Below are positions 16,463-24,609 of a DNA stretch of 42,855 bases, piece after piece. The translations under genes were made by a program, and so were the position numbers. This DNA is from Flavobacteriales bacterium (lineage in GTDB: Bacteria; Bacteroidota; Bacteroidia; Flavobacteriales_D; Sanyastnellaceae), in the NCBI GenBank assembly GCA_019694805.1, contig JAIBBG010000026.1:1-42855 (forward strand), in the 5' to 3' direction. The notes below the pieces were generated by a model. That model was not told the origin of the DNA, did no database searches, and saw nothing but the letters and a program-made list of their open reading frames with translations. Each line of letters opens with the position of its first letter. The stretch's first letter is position 1.

Positions 16463-17746
16463 TCATTCGAAGATCGACTTCCACACTTTGCTCCAGCCCT
16501 TCCATGAATGATGTTCACTCAAAGACTCATTGTGCCATAAAAACTCAAATGGCACATGCAATTCCCTACATTTTTCCTTCAGTTGTTTCAAAACTACCAT
16601 GGCCTCCTCAGGAGAAAGACGGAGATAGTTTTTCAATGTAGTATCCATCACAACAAATGGATGTAATGTGAGTGAGGTGCAAACGTTTTTTGTAAGATCA
16701 AACCAAGGATATGGCGAAGCGGTAGCAGCTCGATAACCATAGTCATCGGCAAAACCCATTGTATAGTCATCCGTAATCCCCTGATGAATCAACATCTGAT
16801 AGGTCTCGGGCAGGGACATTCGCAGGTAATGTTGACGACTTTTATTGACTGCGGCTCCGGTAATCTCGCGCAGCCTTCTCACTTCTTTACTCAGTTCTTC
16901 TGCCACATTACCATGATGATATCCAGGATGAATGCCGATTTGATGATTGACAGCCAAATCCTGAATCAGTTGATGAAGCGCAGAACGATTGGGAGGTACA
17001 TTGATATTTTCTTTTGAATAATCACTCAAAAGAAAAAACCAAATGATGCTGATGTTTTTTTCCAACGCATCCACCGATGCCGCTAAATAGGTTTTGTATG
17101 GATCTGATTTCACACCTGCAATGGACAAAAAACGATGAACAGCATTGCCGAATTTGAATCCAACAACGTCCTTCACAAAACCGCCTGCCGTTCTGATCAA
17201 GCCTTTGTGCTTGTAAGCAAAGGCGCTATCCACATCTATCGTTGCCTGTATCGTGAATTCTCTACTCCGGAAGACCAATTCCGGAAATTGACCTTGCAGT
17301 TGTTTTTCACATTCAGCACGCCAGATATCCACCCACGGATAACGATAGCGTTGTTTGTCTCTCAAAAGAGATGACGTGGCTTTGAATCGACCATGTTCGT
17401 CCTTCACATTTGGCTGATATTCCTCCAAACGAGAAAGCAATAGAAATGTAGCCGCGAAAACGTCGAAGAACTGTTCATCACCAAAATAAATCCGGAGTAT
17501 TCCTTTCTCTTCCGATGTCCTGACTGCAGGCAAGGCAAGCGAATCATTCCAAAGGAATTGACTGCAAGGCATGGTCCACGTATCCTTGATCAGCGAACCA
17601 TAATAAAGCTTTGGCCCTTGATGATGTTCGAAGAGATTTTGATCTCTGGTGAAAACAATTTCACCTTCTAATCCGGACAATACCATCGAAACAGCATAGC
17701 GAAATCTGGGATGATCCGTTTCAGATAAAATGAGCAACTTCAGCAT
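16463..17746 (-). CDS. Polysaccharide deacetylase-family protein (DUF7033 N-terminal domain)
   Basis: A 427-residue protein. The first ~120 residues match the DUF7033 domain that precedes many Bacteroidota deacetylases. The second part is a NodB/CE4-like barrel with motif 1 TIDVD (169-173) and the metal-binding motif HPGYH (273-277). These are the expected Asp pair and His-x3-His of metal-dependent sugar deacetylases. The likely role is deacetylation of a surface or capsule glycan. I start at the ATG at 17746, which overlaps the wecB stop by 7 nt; the alternative start at 17767 adds seven residues. It is the last gene of the radC-wecB operon. Confidence 0.85.
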   Translation of the reverse strand: MLKLLILSETDHPRFRYAVSMVLSGLEGEIVFTRDQNLFEHHQGPKLYYGSLIKDTWTMPCSQFLWNDSLALPAVRTSEEKGILRIYFGDEQFFDVFAATFLLLSRLEEYQPNVKDEHGRFKATSSLLRDKQRYRYPWVDIWRAECEKQLQGQFPELVFRSREFTIQATIDVDSAFAYKHKGLIRTAGGFVKDVVGFKFGNAVHRFLSIAGVKSDPYKTYLAASVDALEKNISIIWFFLLSDYSKENINVPPNRSALHQLIQDLAVNHQIGIHPGYHHGNVAEELSKEVRRLREITGAAVNKSRQHYLRMSLPETYQMLIHQGITDDYTMGFADDYGYRAATASPYPWFDLTKNVCTSLTLHPFVVMDTTLKNYLRLSPEEAMVVLKQLKEKCRELHVPFEFLWHNESLSEHHSWKGWSKVWKSIFE

Positions 17747-18867
17747 GCAGCAATCATTTGTTCGCAAATAAAATGAGCAGCGCGACCATCACCATAAAAT
17801 GCAGGCCATGTGAAATTCGCCTTATTTATGAAATGATTTACAGCTGAAGAAATTTTTTCAGGATCAGTGTCACAGACTATGGCATTGCCATTTTCAACCA
17901 ATTCTGTCCATTCGGTTTGTGGTCGCATGATGACACATGGTTTTTGAAAAAAGAATGACTCTTTCTGAAGGCCACCACTATCTGTAATGACCAACAAGGT
18001 ATCACGCAATAGTGAGATCATATCCAGGTATGAAGCTGGTTCGATCAATTCCAATTGTGGATATTGGTTCAGTTTCATTTTCAATTTCGCATTTATCTGA
18101 GAAGCTGTGCGCGGATGCAAGGGTAAAATAATCCGATGGTCAGTTTCGCGGATCACACGAATGAATGCATCCATGGCCTCTTCCAATTTGTGTGGCTGAT
18201 CAGTATTGTGGTCTCGGTGAAGTGTGGCCAAAAAGTATGGACCTTTCTTTTTCAACTCAACCATTTCTTCGCTCGACTGATGATTACCGAAAAACAGCGC
18301 ATTGTCAAACATGACATCACCGCAATAAAAAATACCAGGATGATCGGGAGAAAAATGGCCTTGGTAATTCACATCGAAACCCTCGCGCACAAGATTTGCG
18401 ATACCACGTTTCGTCGGAACAAACATCAAAGTAGAAACATGGTCGGTTGCAATCCTGTTGATTTCCTCCGGCATCGATTTATTGTAAGAACGAAGACCAG
18501 CTTCAACATGTGCTACAGGAATGCCAGCAGACGATGCAGCCAAGGCACCGGCAAGGGTTGAGTTCGTGTCACCATACAGCAATACCATGGACGGACGTTG
18601 TTCCTTCATGGTGTTGTGCAGACCATTGATCATGGCAGCGATTTGTGCTGCTCTGTCCATCGAACCGATGCCCAAATTCACTTGAGGTGAAGGTATTTGT
18701 AATTCATCGAAGAAACATTGAGACATACCATAATCGTAATGCTGACCGGTATGAACGATCACTTCCTGTAAACGATCAGCAAAAGCTTCGCGAATAGCGC
18801 GGGAAACCGCAGCGGCCTTGATGATCTGAGGGCGAGCGCCCACAACAGTCAGAATTTTTTTAATCAT
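17740..18867 (-). CDS. wecB: UDP-N-acetylglucosamine 2-epimerase (non-hydrolysing)
   Basis: A 375-residue cytoplasmic enzyme that interconverts UDP-GlcNAc and UDP-ManNAc, precursor for capsule, enterobacterial-common-antigen-like or other surface polysaccharides. It has the GT-B fold signatures of WecB/MnaA: VGARPQIIKAAAV (9-21), HTGQHYD, VHGDT-like LLYGDTNS, HVEAGLRS and the C-terminal ITDSGGLQKES. The start overlaps the radC stop by 4 nt and the end overlaps the deacetylase start by 7 nt, so all three are coupled. The neighbouring deacetylase suggests joint work on an N-acetylated polysaccharide. Confidence 0.95.
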   Translation of the reverse strand: MIKKILTVVGARPQIIKAAAVSRAIREAFADRLQEVIVHTGQHYDYGMSQCFFDELQIPSPQVNLGIGSMDRAAQIAAMINGLHNTMKEQRPSMVLLYGDTNSTLAGALAASSAGIPVAHVEAGLRSYNKSMPEEINRIATDHVSTLMFVPTKRGIANLVREGFDVNYQGHFSPDHPGIFYCGDVMFDNALFFGNHQSSEEMVELKKKGPYFLATLHRDHNTDQPHKLEEAMDAFIRVIRETDHRIILPLHPRTASQINAKLKMKLNQYPQLELIEPASYLDMISLLRDTLLVITDSGGLQKESFFFQKPCVIMRPQTEWTELVENGNAIVCDTDPEKISSAVNHFINKANFTWPAFYGDGRAAHFICEQMIAAC

Positions 18868-19559
18868 ATCGTCAAATTGCCTTCATCGGCATAACTGTAG
18901 TATCCGCTATCGGTCACAATGATGTGATCCAGAAGCGGACATTCCAGCATGGAACCGTTCTGCCTGAGTTTTTCAGTGAGTTTATTATCCTCCTGACTCG
19001 GTGAAAGGTTTCCACTGGGGTGATTGTGCGCAACGATAATACTCGCTGCATTATTTTCCAACGCCAGTCGGAACACTTTTTTGGGATCGGCAATGGTAGA
19101 ACTCAGTCCGCCCTCACCGATTTTTCCGATGCAAAGTACGTTGTTCGAACGGTTCAGACACATGACCCAAAATTCTTCGTGCCGCAAATCGCTCATGTAT
19201 TCGAGAAATCGCTCATAAACATCACGTGAGCTCCTGATCCTGTTCTCCGCTTTGAATTCGCCTGCTCTCCGTCTTTTGCCCAATTCAATGGCCGCCATGA
19301 CGGTGAGGGATTTTACCTGCCCCATTCCGCGAAATGAGGTCATTTCGCGTAAAGTCATTTTTCCAAGCTTGACCAGGTCATGATCTACTGACCGCAAAAT
19401 TCGTCGACTGAGGTCTACGGCACTTTCAGTCTGATTTCCCGAACCGATGAGGATGGCCATCAATTCCGCATCCGACAAGGCTGAAGCGCCTTTGGTTAAC
19501 ATTTTCTCCCTCGGACGGTCCTCTTCAGACCATGTTTTGATCCCTTTCAATTCTTCCAT
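18864..19559 (-). CDS. radC: RadC/JAB-domain DNA-repair-like protein
   Basis: A 231-residue protein with the N-terminal helical UPF0758 domain (helix-hairpin-helix near SFRGMGQVKSL) and a C-terminal JAB/MPN+ metal site HNHPSGNLSPSQED (178-191). The family name RadC is historical; the metalloprotease-like activity and real role are unresolved. I start at the ATG at 19559. A TTG nine nt upstream would overlap a CAAATTTG box that may be the promoter -7 element. It is the first gene of the radC-wecB-deacetylase operon. Confidence 0.94.
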   Translation of the reverse strand: MEELKGIKTWSEEDRPREKMLTKGASALSDAELMAILIGSGNQTESAVDLSRRILRSVDHDLVKLGKMTLREMTSFRGMGQVKSLTVMAAIELGKRRRAGEFKAENRIRSSRDVYERFLEYMSDLRHEEFWVMCLNRSNNVLCIGKIGEGGLSSTIADPKKVFRLALENNAASIIVAHNHPSGNLSPSQEDNKLTEKLRQNGSMLECPLLDHIIVTDSGYYSYADEGNLTI

Positions 19560-19580
19560 AGATGTCAAATTTGCAGGGCA

Positions 19581-19608
19581 AAAAAAAACCCCTCCGAGAT
19601 CGGAGAGG
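19581..19608 (-). terminator. Rho-independent terminator of rpsT
   Basis: On the minus strand a GC-rich hairpin (CCTCTCCG / CGGAGGGG with one mismatch and loop ATCT) is followed by about nine T residues. It separates rpsT from radC, 30 nt after the rpsT stop. Confidence 0.88.
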
Positions 19609-19636
19609 TATATACTTTATTCCGTATTGGAATGAA

Positions 19637-19891
19637 TTATTTCAATTTGTTCACGTAGAGCTGAGCGCTGCTTTTCAGGTTGGAAGCTTTATTCTTGTGA
19701 ATAATGCTCTTTTTTGCCAGTTTATCCAGCATACCCACTACAGTAGTCAGAAGCGAAGATGCCTCAGATTTTTTAGAGGTAGCACGCAGTTTACGCAGCG
19801 CATTACGCGTAGTCTTGTGATAATACTTGTTGCGCAGGCGTTTGGTGTTGTTGCTGCGGATACGCTTAATGGATGATTTATGATTCGCCAT
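19637..19891 (-). CDS. rpsT: 30S ribosomal protein bS20
   Basis: An 84-residue, very basic helical protein matching bS20, which binds the 5' domain of 16S rRNA and is needed for 30S assembly. The start [12 protein letters not shown] and the block [14 protein letters not shown] are typical. It is a single-gene transcript with a good promoter upstream and a terminator downstream. Confidence 0.98.
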   Translation of the reverse strand: MANHKSSIKRIRSNNTKRLRNKYYHKTTRNALRKLRATSKKSEASSLLTTVVGMLDKLAKKSIIHKNKASNLKSSAQLYVNKLK

Positions 19892-19911
19892 CTTTCTTCA
19901 AAATTGGGCGG

Positions 19912-19941
19912 CAAATATAGTCACATTTCCCTGTCAGACAA
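19912..19941 (-). promoter_or_regulatory. Promoter of rpsT
   Basis: On the minus strand TTG, a 19-bp spacer and TATATTTG match the Bacteroidota -33/-7 consensus (TAnnTTTG) exactly. The box ends 20 nt before the ATG, giving a leader of roughly 13-17 nt. Confidence 0.85.
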
Positions 19942-19983
19942 GTTCACATAAAAATATTTCATTTCCATAACCTTTTTCTGGGG

Positions 19984-20014
19984 ATCGGCGTAAAAATCCG
20001 CTGTAAACGCCGAT
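19984..20014. promoter_or_regulatory. Perfect inverted repeat before the SiaA-like phosphatase gene
   Basis: ATCGGCGT and ACGCCGAT form a perfect 8-bp inverted repeat with a 15-nt spacer, ending 4 nt before the TTG start at 20019. It could be an operator for a dimeric regulator or an RNA hairpin next to the start codon. No T-run follows, so it is not a terminator. Confidence 0.6.
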
Positions 20015-20018
20015 ACGC

Positions 20019-21989
20019 TTGAAACCCTTGCGCAGAATATTTTTCCTTACCCTGCCCGCTATTGTGGGAATCCTGCTTTGCAGCAAGGTCGATTGTCAGT
20101 CTAACCAACTGACAGACAGCTTAAAAGCCATTTTCAACAGCAATTGTCCTGATTCAACCAAAGGACGACTTGCAGAGGATATCAGCTACGAATATTATAA
20201 CCTCAGTATTGATTCCAGCCTCCACTATGCGCGGATTTCAGGGCAATATGCCATTGAAATAGACGACAAGCGCATGTTGGCCCAATCCCATAATACGCAG
20301 GGGATTTGCTACCTCGGGAAATCCAGCTTGATGAATGCGTTGGATCATTTCCAGACCGCATATGAGCTGTACCACCAAATTGGCGACCGAAAAGGAGAAG
20401 CCAAAATGCTGAACAACCTTGGCGTCATTTACACCGAGACACAGGATTACCATAGGGCAAAAGAGAAGTACGAAAACAGCTATCGTCTGAACAACGAACT
20501 TGGGTACTGGGAAGCCGCATCAAATGCACTTTACAACATTTCAGGTAGTCATTTTCTGCTTAAAAACTATGACGAGTCCTTGAAGTATGCCCACGAACTC
20601 CAGCAATACTGCATACTTCATCCGGAAGCTACCAGCCCAGATCCTTTGTTCGGAGATATTTTCGAACAACAAGGAAAACTGGACAGTGCATACTTCTACA
20701 TGGAACGTGCTGTTGCCAGTCAGGAAGAAAAAGGAGACCTCATCAATTGGAGCTCCGGTATATTGAATTTGGCCAGGGTAGTTGCCAAACAAGAAAAATA
20801 TCAGGAAGCAGATGCCTTATTGGAAAAAGTGTATCCGGTGATTCACAACAATGAATTCATGGAAGCACAATTTGCTTACCTCACTCAGAAGGCAGAAATT
20901 TTCGCCAAACTGGGAGATCCAGGCAGAGCTTATTCATACCAAACGAAGGCCCTTGAACTTCAGGATAGCATTGATCATCTGAACCAGATGAACATGATCA
21001 ATGACATGAATACCAAGTATGAAACCGACAGAATGGAATCTCAGATTGCAGAACAACAAGCTACGATCGAGAACAAACAATTTTGGATGGCGGGTATTCT
21101 CATCGTCCTCATCTTGATCAGTGCCGGTTTCTTTGTTGTGATCATCATGCTGAAGAAAAACAGAAGATTGAACAATCTGCTGAAACTTCAAAACCTTCAG
21201 ATCAATCATCAAAGGCAGAAGATCATTTCTTCGATCAATTACGCGAAAAGAATTCAGCAATCAACCCTACCCAAGGAAAACGATTTCAAAAAACTATTCA
21301 AAGACTCATTCATCTATTTCAAACCGAAGGATATTATCTCCGGAGATTTTTATGCCTACCAAAAAATTGGCAACAAAGTATATGTAGCGGCAGTAGATTG
21401 TACAGGTCATGGAGTACCCGGAGCCTTCATGTCGCTCATTGCTAATGCGAAGCTCAATAAGGTGGTGAATGAAATGGGAGAAAGAGATCCGGGCAGAATA
21501 CTCAGCAAGATGCATCGCGAGATTCAGGATGCATTGCATCAGGGTACCGGTGATGATCAGGCCATGGATGGAGTAGAAATGAGTTTGTGTGCCATTGATT
21601 TCGATCATCGGGAAATTGAATTTTCGGGTGCTGGATCTTCAGTATTCTTATACAGAAGAGGTGTCTTGTTTGAATACAAAGGCAATATCAATGGACTCGG
21701 TGGTGCCGATTACCAATGGGCGGGCAAACAAAACAGCAATGAATTTGAAACGCAGAAAATCACTTTTGAAAATGATGATCTGCTTTATATGTTTTCCGAT
21801 GGTATCCACGATCAGATAGGTGGCTCTGCGCGTAAAAAACTTAATAAGTCCATGTTCCGTGAGCACGTCATGAAAATTTCACAGAACGCGTTTGACACCG
21901 CCGTGCAGCAAACAGAAAAAATTATTTCTGATTGGAAGAGCAACAATCAACAAACAGATGATATGTTATTGATTGGAATCAAACTGTAA
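20019..21989 (+). CDS. TPR - transmembrane - PP2C/SpoIIE phosphatase (SiaA-like)
   Basis: A 656-residue membrane phosphatase. It has a signal-like N-terminus (about 5-26), five or more TPR-type helical repeats facing the periplasm (about 50-320), a coiled stretch, a transmembrane helix (355-378), a second coiled linker (378-412) and a cytoplasmic SpoIIE/PPM phosphatase domain (430-656). Metal-binding aspartates appear in SGDF (D443), AVDCTGHG (D460), SDGIHDQ and the final TDDMLLIGIKL. Such proteins dephosphorylate a serine/threonine on a partner protein. Converging SiaB and SiaC genes make SiaC the likely substrate. An in-frame stop at 20004-20006 and no nearby ATG point to TTG as the start; the next ATG is residue 86. 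Confidence 0.88.
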   Translation: MKPLRRIFFLTLPAIVGILLCSKVDCQSNQLTDSLKAIFNSNCPDSTKGRLAEDISYEYYNLSIDSSLHYARISGQYAIEIDDKRMLAQSHNTQGICYLGKSSLMNALDHFQTAYELYHQIGDRKGEAKMLNNLGVIYTETQDYHRAKEKYENSYRLNNELGYWEAASNALYNISGSHFLLKNYDESLKYAHELQQYCILHPEATSPDPLFGDIFEQQGKLDSAYFYMERAVASQEEKGDLINWSSGILNLARVVAKQEKYQEADALLEKVYPVIHNNEFMEAQFAYLTQKAEIFAKLGDPGRAYSYQTKALELQDSIDHLNQMNMINDMNTKYETDRMESQIAEQQATIENKQFWMAGILIVLILISAGFFVVIIMLKKNRRLNNLLKLQNLQINHQRQKIISSINYAKRIQQSTLPKENDFKKLFKDSFIYFKPKDIISGDFYAYQKIGNKVYVAAVDCTGHGVPGAFMSLIANAKLNKVVNEMGERDPGRILSKMHREIQDALHQGTGDDQAMDGVEMSLCAIDFDHREIEFSGAGSSVFLYRRGVLFEYKGNINGLGGADYQWAGKQNSNEFETQKITFENDDLLYMFSDGIHDQIGGSARKKLNKSMFREHVMKISQNAFDTAVQQTEKIISDWKSNNQQTDDMLLIGIKL

Positions 21990-22029
21990 ATGAATCTAAC
22001 GTTATAGTCCTTGCTGGTAATTCGCCGTT

Positions 22030-22050
22030 GCATTGCATCTCCAATGCTTT
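22030..22050 (+). terminator. Weak possible terminator after the phosphatase gene
   Basis: GCATTG / CAATGC form a 6-bp stem with a 6-nt loop followed only by TTT and AATT, 40 nt after the stop at 21989. The T-run is short, so this is tentative. I see no clear gene in 21990-22278. Confidence 0.25.
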
Positions 22051-22278
22051 AATTGCATATGAGATAAAACGCATCATATCATTGAGCATAAGCATCGACA
22101 CTTATTTTGCAGTGCCTTTCTATTCCGGATTAAAATCTCACCTCCGAAATGCATTGCATCATCTGGGTTCAACCCTACCCTATTCACTCAATTTGACTTC
22201 AGCTCATTGCGCGCGTAAGAAACAATGATTCACAATTCAGTGAATGGTTAGACTGGAATCAATAACATGATGAACGAT

Positions 22279-22671
22279 TCAGACCAATTTGACTTCGAAT
22301 GGAATGTCGATCAGAGACTTTAATTCCTCTCCTTTATCAATCATCAATTCATCATCCTTATCGCACAACCAATAGATGTGATAAGACTGTTTATGTCTTG
22401 ATTGTTCAAGGATATTGAGAATTTCGAAAAGATATCTTCCCGAGGAAGAATTGAAATAATCGAATTTTAACTCAAGGATAAGAGGCGCTTTCGCACGCTG
22501 TGCAAATTGTCTCATCCAGAGCACGACAGGCTCATAAAATTCAAAGGCGTTTTCCGGAAGAGACTTTCCTTCAATGCGGGATAAACCTCCATCAGAAACC
22601 AGATTTACTTCTGGTGTTTCAGTTGTTGCCGGAATATGTAAAGATTGTAGTTCCACTTTTTCGGGGTGCAA
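22279..22671 (-). CDS. siaC: SiaC-family regulatory phosphoprotein (DUF1987)
   Basis: A 130-residue cytoplasmic protein of the DUF1987/SiaC family, an anti-sigma-antagonist-like phosphoprotein. The N-terminal PATTETPEVNL and IEGKSLPENAFEFYEPVVLW blocks and the LKFDYFNSSSGRYLFEIL segment (69-85) are characteristic. In Pseudomonas SiaC a threonine in the equivalent N-T-S-S site is phosphorylated by SiaB and dephosphorylated by SiaA; the counterpart here would be Ser75, an inference. The start is not ATG: TTG at 22671 lies 6 nt after the SiaB stop, and a GTG at 22656 is the alternative. It is co-transcribed with the SiaB gene. Confidence 0.88.
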   Translation of the reverse strand: MHPEKVELQSLHIPATTETPEVNLVSDGGLSRIEGKSLPENAFEFYEPVVLWMRQFAQRAKAPLILELKFDYFNSSSGRYLFEILNILEQSRHKQSYHIYWLCDKDDELMIDKGEELKSLIDIPFEVKLV

Positions 22672-22677
22672 ACATCA

Positions 22678-23784
22678 TCAAATGATGACTTGTAATGCAA
22701 ATAAATATTGATCCTCACCATGAGGATAAAATTGATAACGTAAAGATTCGCTGCTGGCCTGAGCCACTTCGATGAGTCCAAGACCAGAATTGGTCTTGTT
22801 TTCAAAACGCACAGAGGCGCGTAGTGTACTTCTGTGCAGTTCTTTTAATTCATCATGATCCAAAGAGATGAGGTAATCCAATTTTTCCTCCAGGAAAATT
22901 TTTTCAGAAACTGGAACAATATTGCCGGCCAAAATGCTCAGAGCGCCATCAATTTTGCCCATCATAAACACACCAAAACGCTGACTATCTGCATCGGTAG
23001 CCCGTGCATGTTTGGAAATATTCTGAAGCACTTCTACCGTGACGTGCGCAGCACGCAAGGTGCGTTTTTGTCCAGCTGTCTTGTCGTGAAGTTTATGCTC
23101 TGCCATTTCTAAAAGAGGCATGATTGATTTTTGATTAAAATCGCCTTTGTAGAAAAGCACCATATTCTCTGCAGTCATGCGTTTGTAGAATTCACCTGAC
23201 TCATGCAACATACCCTGGTAATCTACACCATCACCGCCATTTCTTCGCAAGGTAATTTGTTGATGAAAAAGAGAATACTGATCGTTCAGTTTTTCAGTTT
23301 CGTGTAAAATTTTCTGACCAGATTTTCTGGCCATCTCAATGAGCCCGAGACCTGCACCGCCTTTATCGTTGATTTCGTTGTTTCTTAATTTTTCGAGGTA
23401 GTACTGTTTGAGATCCGACTCATTCATCGAATTCACGTTTTCTACCAAACCTACCAGTCTATCGACATCCTTATTGTTGACGAGATTAATTGAATTGATG
23501 ACAAAAGCGCCATTAAGGCTTTTGAAACTAAACATTCCCTCAGGAGAAATACTGGTTTCATCTTCTGGCAATACTTCGGCATGTTTGATCACATTTTGGA
23601 AACACTCCACCAGCATGTATGAAATTTTCTTCCCCATATTCTGTTGTACTTCCATGCCAGGGGAAGCTTGTGACATATCCAGAATAGAAGGCGTGAATCT
23701 TTCGAGAAAAGGACCACGGTAGTAGAATGAGGGATTCTGACCGGAGGCCTTATCATAGAAATATCTCAGGGTGTTGAAATGCAT
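22678..23784 (-). CDS. siaB: Tandem SiaB-family kinase (two fused DUF6272 domains)
   Basis: A 368-residue cytoplasmic protein made of two SiaB-like GHKL-ATPase kinase domains in tandem. Numbering from the ATG at 23784, domain 1 (about 20-180) has YRGPF, the N-box ECFQNVIKHAE (60-70) and G-box GAGLGLIEMARKS (143-155). Domain 2 (about 205-368) repeats these as YKGDF, EVLQNISKHAR (251-261) and SGLGLIEVAQAS (333-344). The spacing between equivalent motifs is about 191 residues. SiaB normally has one such domain and phosphorylates SiaC. Both halves keep the N-box Glu, Gln-Asn and Lys-His, so either may be active. A TTG codon just upstream of the ATG is less likely as the start. Confidence 0.85.
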   Translation of the reverse strand: MHFNTLRYFYDKASGQNPSFYYRGPFLERFTPSILDMSQASPGMEVQQNMGKKISYMLVECFQNVIKHAEVLPEDETSISPEGMFSFKSLNGAFVINSINLVNNKDVDRLVGLVENVNSMNESDLKQYYLEKLRNNEINDKGGAGLGLIEMARKSGQKILHETEKLNDQYSLFHQQITLRRNGGDGVDYQGMLHESGEFYKRMTAENMVLFYKGDFNQKSIMPLLEMAEHKLHDKTAGQKRTLRAAHVTVEVLQNISKHARATDADSQRFGVFMMGKIDGALSILAGNIVPVSEKIFLEEKLDYLISLDHDELKELHRSTLRASVRFENKTNSGLGLIEVAQASSESLRYQFYPHGEDQYLFALQVII

Positions 23785-23992
23785 CAATACAGTGGGTCTA
23801 ACCTTTTATCTTTCAGGAAATCATCCCGGTTTCTCCGGTTTATCCTGAATTACCAATACTTTGGTACGGTAACACCCGCTGAATGGTTTCGGCATTTTCA
23901 TAAAAAAAACAAGCCCATTTGATCTCCCCTAAAAAGGACCGACGACGGCTGTGAATGATTAGATTTAGGCTTGAGGGACATGATCCGGTTTT

Positions 23993-24020
23993 ATAAAAAA
24001 AGCCCCGTCTAAAACGGGGC
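23993..24020 (-). terminator. Rho-independent terminator of the gene at 24047
   Basis: On the minus strand GCCCCGT / ACGGGGC forms a perfect 7-bp stem with a 5-nt loop followed by about seven T residues. It separates the 100-aa gene from the SiaB gene. The remaining 23785-23992 stretch holds no gene that I can see. Confidence 0.9.
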
Positions 24021-24046
24021 CGGCCAATGTTCTTAAAGGTTAAAAT

Positions 24047-24349
24047 TCAATGAACAACTGCAGTGGGTGCAAGCAGGGCGTGACACTCTGAGGCAATGTC
24101 TTCAATCCATGAATGCTCAATATAATGAATGACTTTTTCGTTGATTTTGTGTTTGGTGCTGGCATCACGCAATTGCAGCAATACCAGATCCTGATGATCT
24201 TCGGTGGTAAACTTGATTTTAATTTCCAGATTCGCATCTTCCTTCACGACCACATTGTCTTCAAACAAACTGGCTGCGATAGCTGTTTTCATTTCGGCGA
24301 GAGGATGTTTGAGTCCTTCTTCCACGATTTTGAGTTGTACTGTAACCAT
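24047..24349 (-). CDS. Small protein of unknown function
   Basis: I do not recognise this 100-residue protein. It is soluble, acidic to neutral, rich in alternating hydrophobic and charged residues (LEIKIKFTTEDHQDLVLLQL), and has no signal peptide, membrane helix or cysteine-rich site; the only Cys is near the C-terminus. The length and mixed alpha/beta pattern resemble small ribosome- or sigma-modulating proteins, but the family signatures are missing. It has its own strong terminator, which supports a real single-gene transcript. Confidence 0.65.
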   Translation of the reverse strand: MVTVQLKIVEEGLKHPLAEMKTAIAASLFEDNVVVKEDANLEIKIKFTTEDHQDLVLLQLRDASTKHKINEKVIHYIEHSWIEDIASECHALLAPTAVVH

Positions 24350-24574
24350 TGGAGTAAATTTTTTATAAGGTTAATACATGGTTGATTGTACGGCCTCAGG
24401 AGTAGCTGATTCGGGATCAGTACGGCGGGGGTCGGGGTTTATTGAAAGAACTTTGGCCTGTTTGGCTGGATAAAGGTAAATAAAAATTCCCAAGTTTCAC
24501 AGGACCTAAAAAATTTAACGGGAAAGGCCGTCATGCCGAATCACGCAAAATCCAGAAGTAAGTCTTGACTTCCA

Positions 24575-24605
24575 TTTGTGTCTAAGATGAAAAAATTTAT
24601 TTTCG
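24575..24605 (+). promoter_or_regulatory. Promoter of the lipoprotein gene
   Basis: TTTG, a 19-bp spacer and TATTTTCG fit the Bacteroidota promoter with one mismatch (TTCG for TTTG). The -7 box ends 4 nt before the ATG at 24610, which predicts a leaderless or nearly leaderless transcript. Confidence 0.65.
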
Positions 24606-24609
24606 CGGA

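Noticed and set aside
22028..22228. A 66-codon plus-strand frame between the phosphatase and SiaC genes
   Set aside because: No homology-like features, promoter or conserved pattern; probably chance in a short intergenic gap.
24047..24349. Ribosome hibernation-promoting factor identity for the 100-residue protein
   Set aside because: Size is suggestive, but the conserved HPF pattern of basic residues and the characteristic strands cannot be seen.
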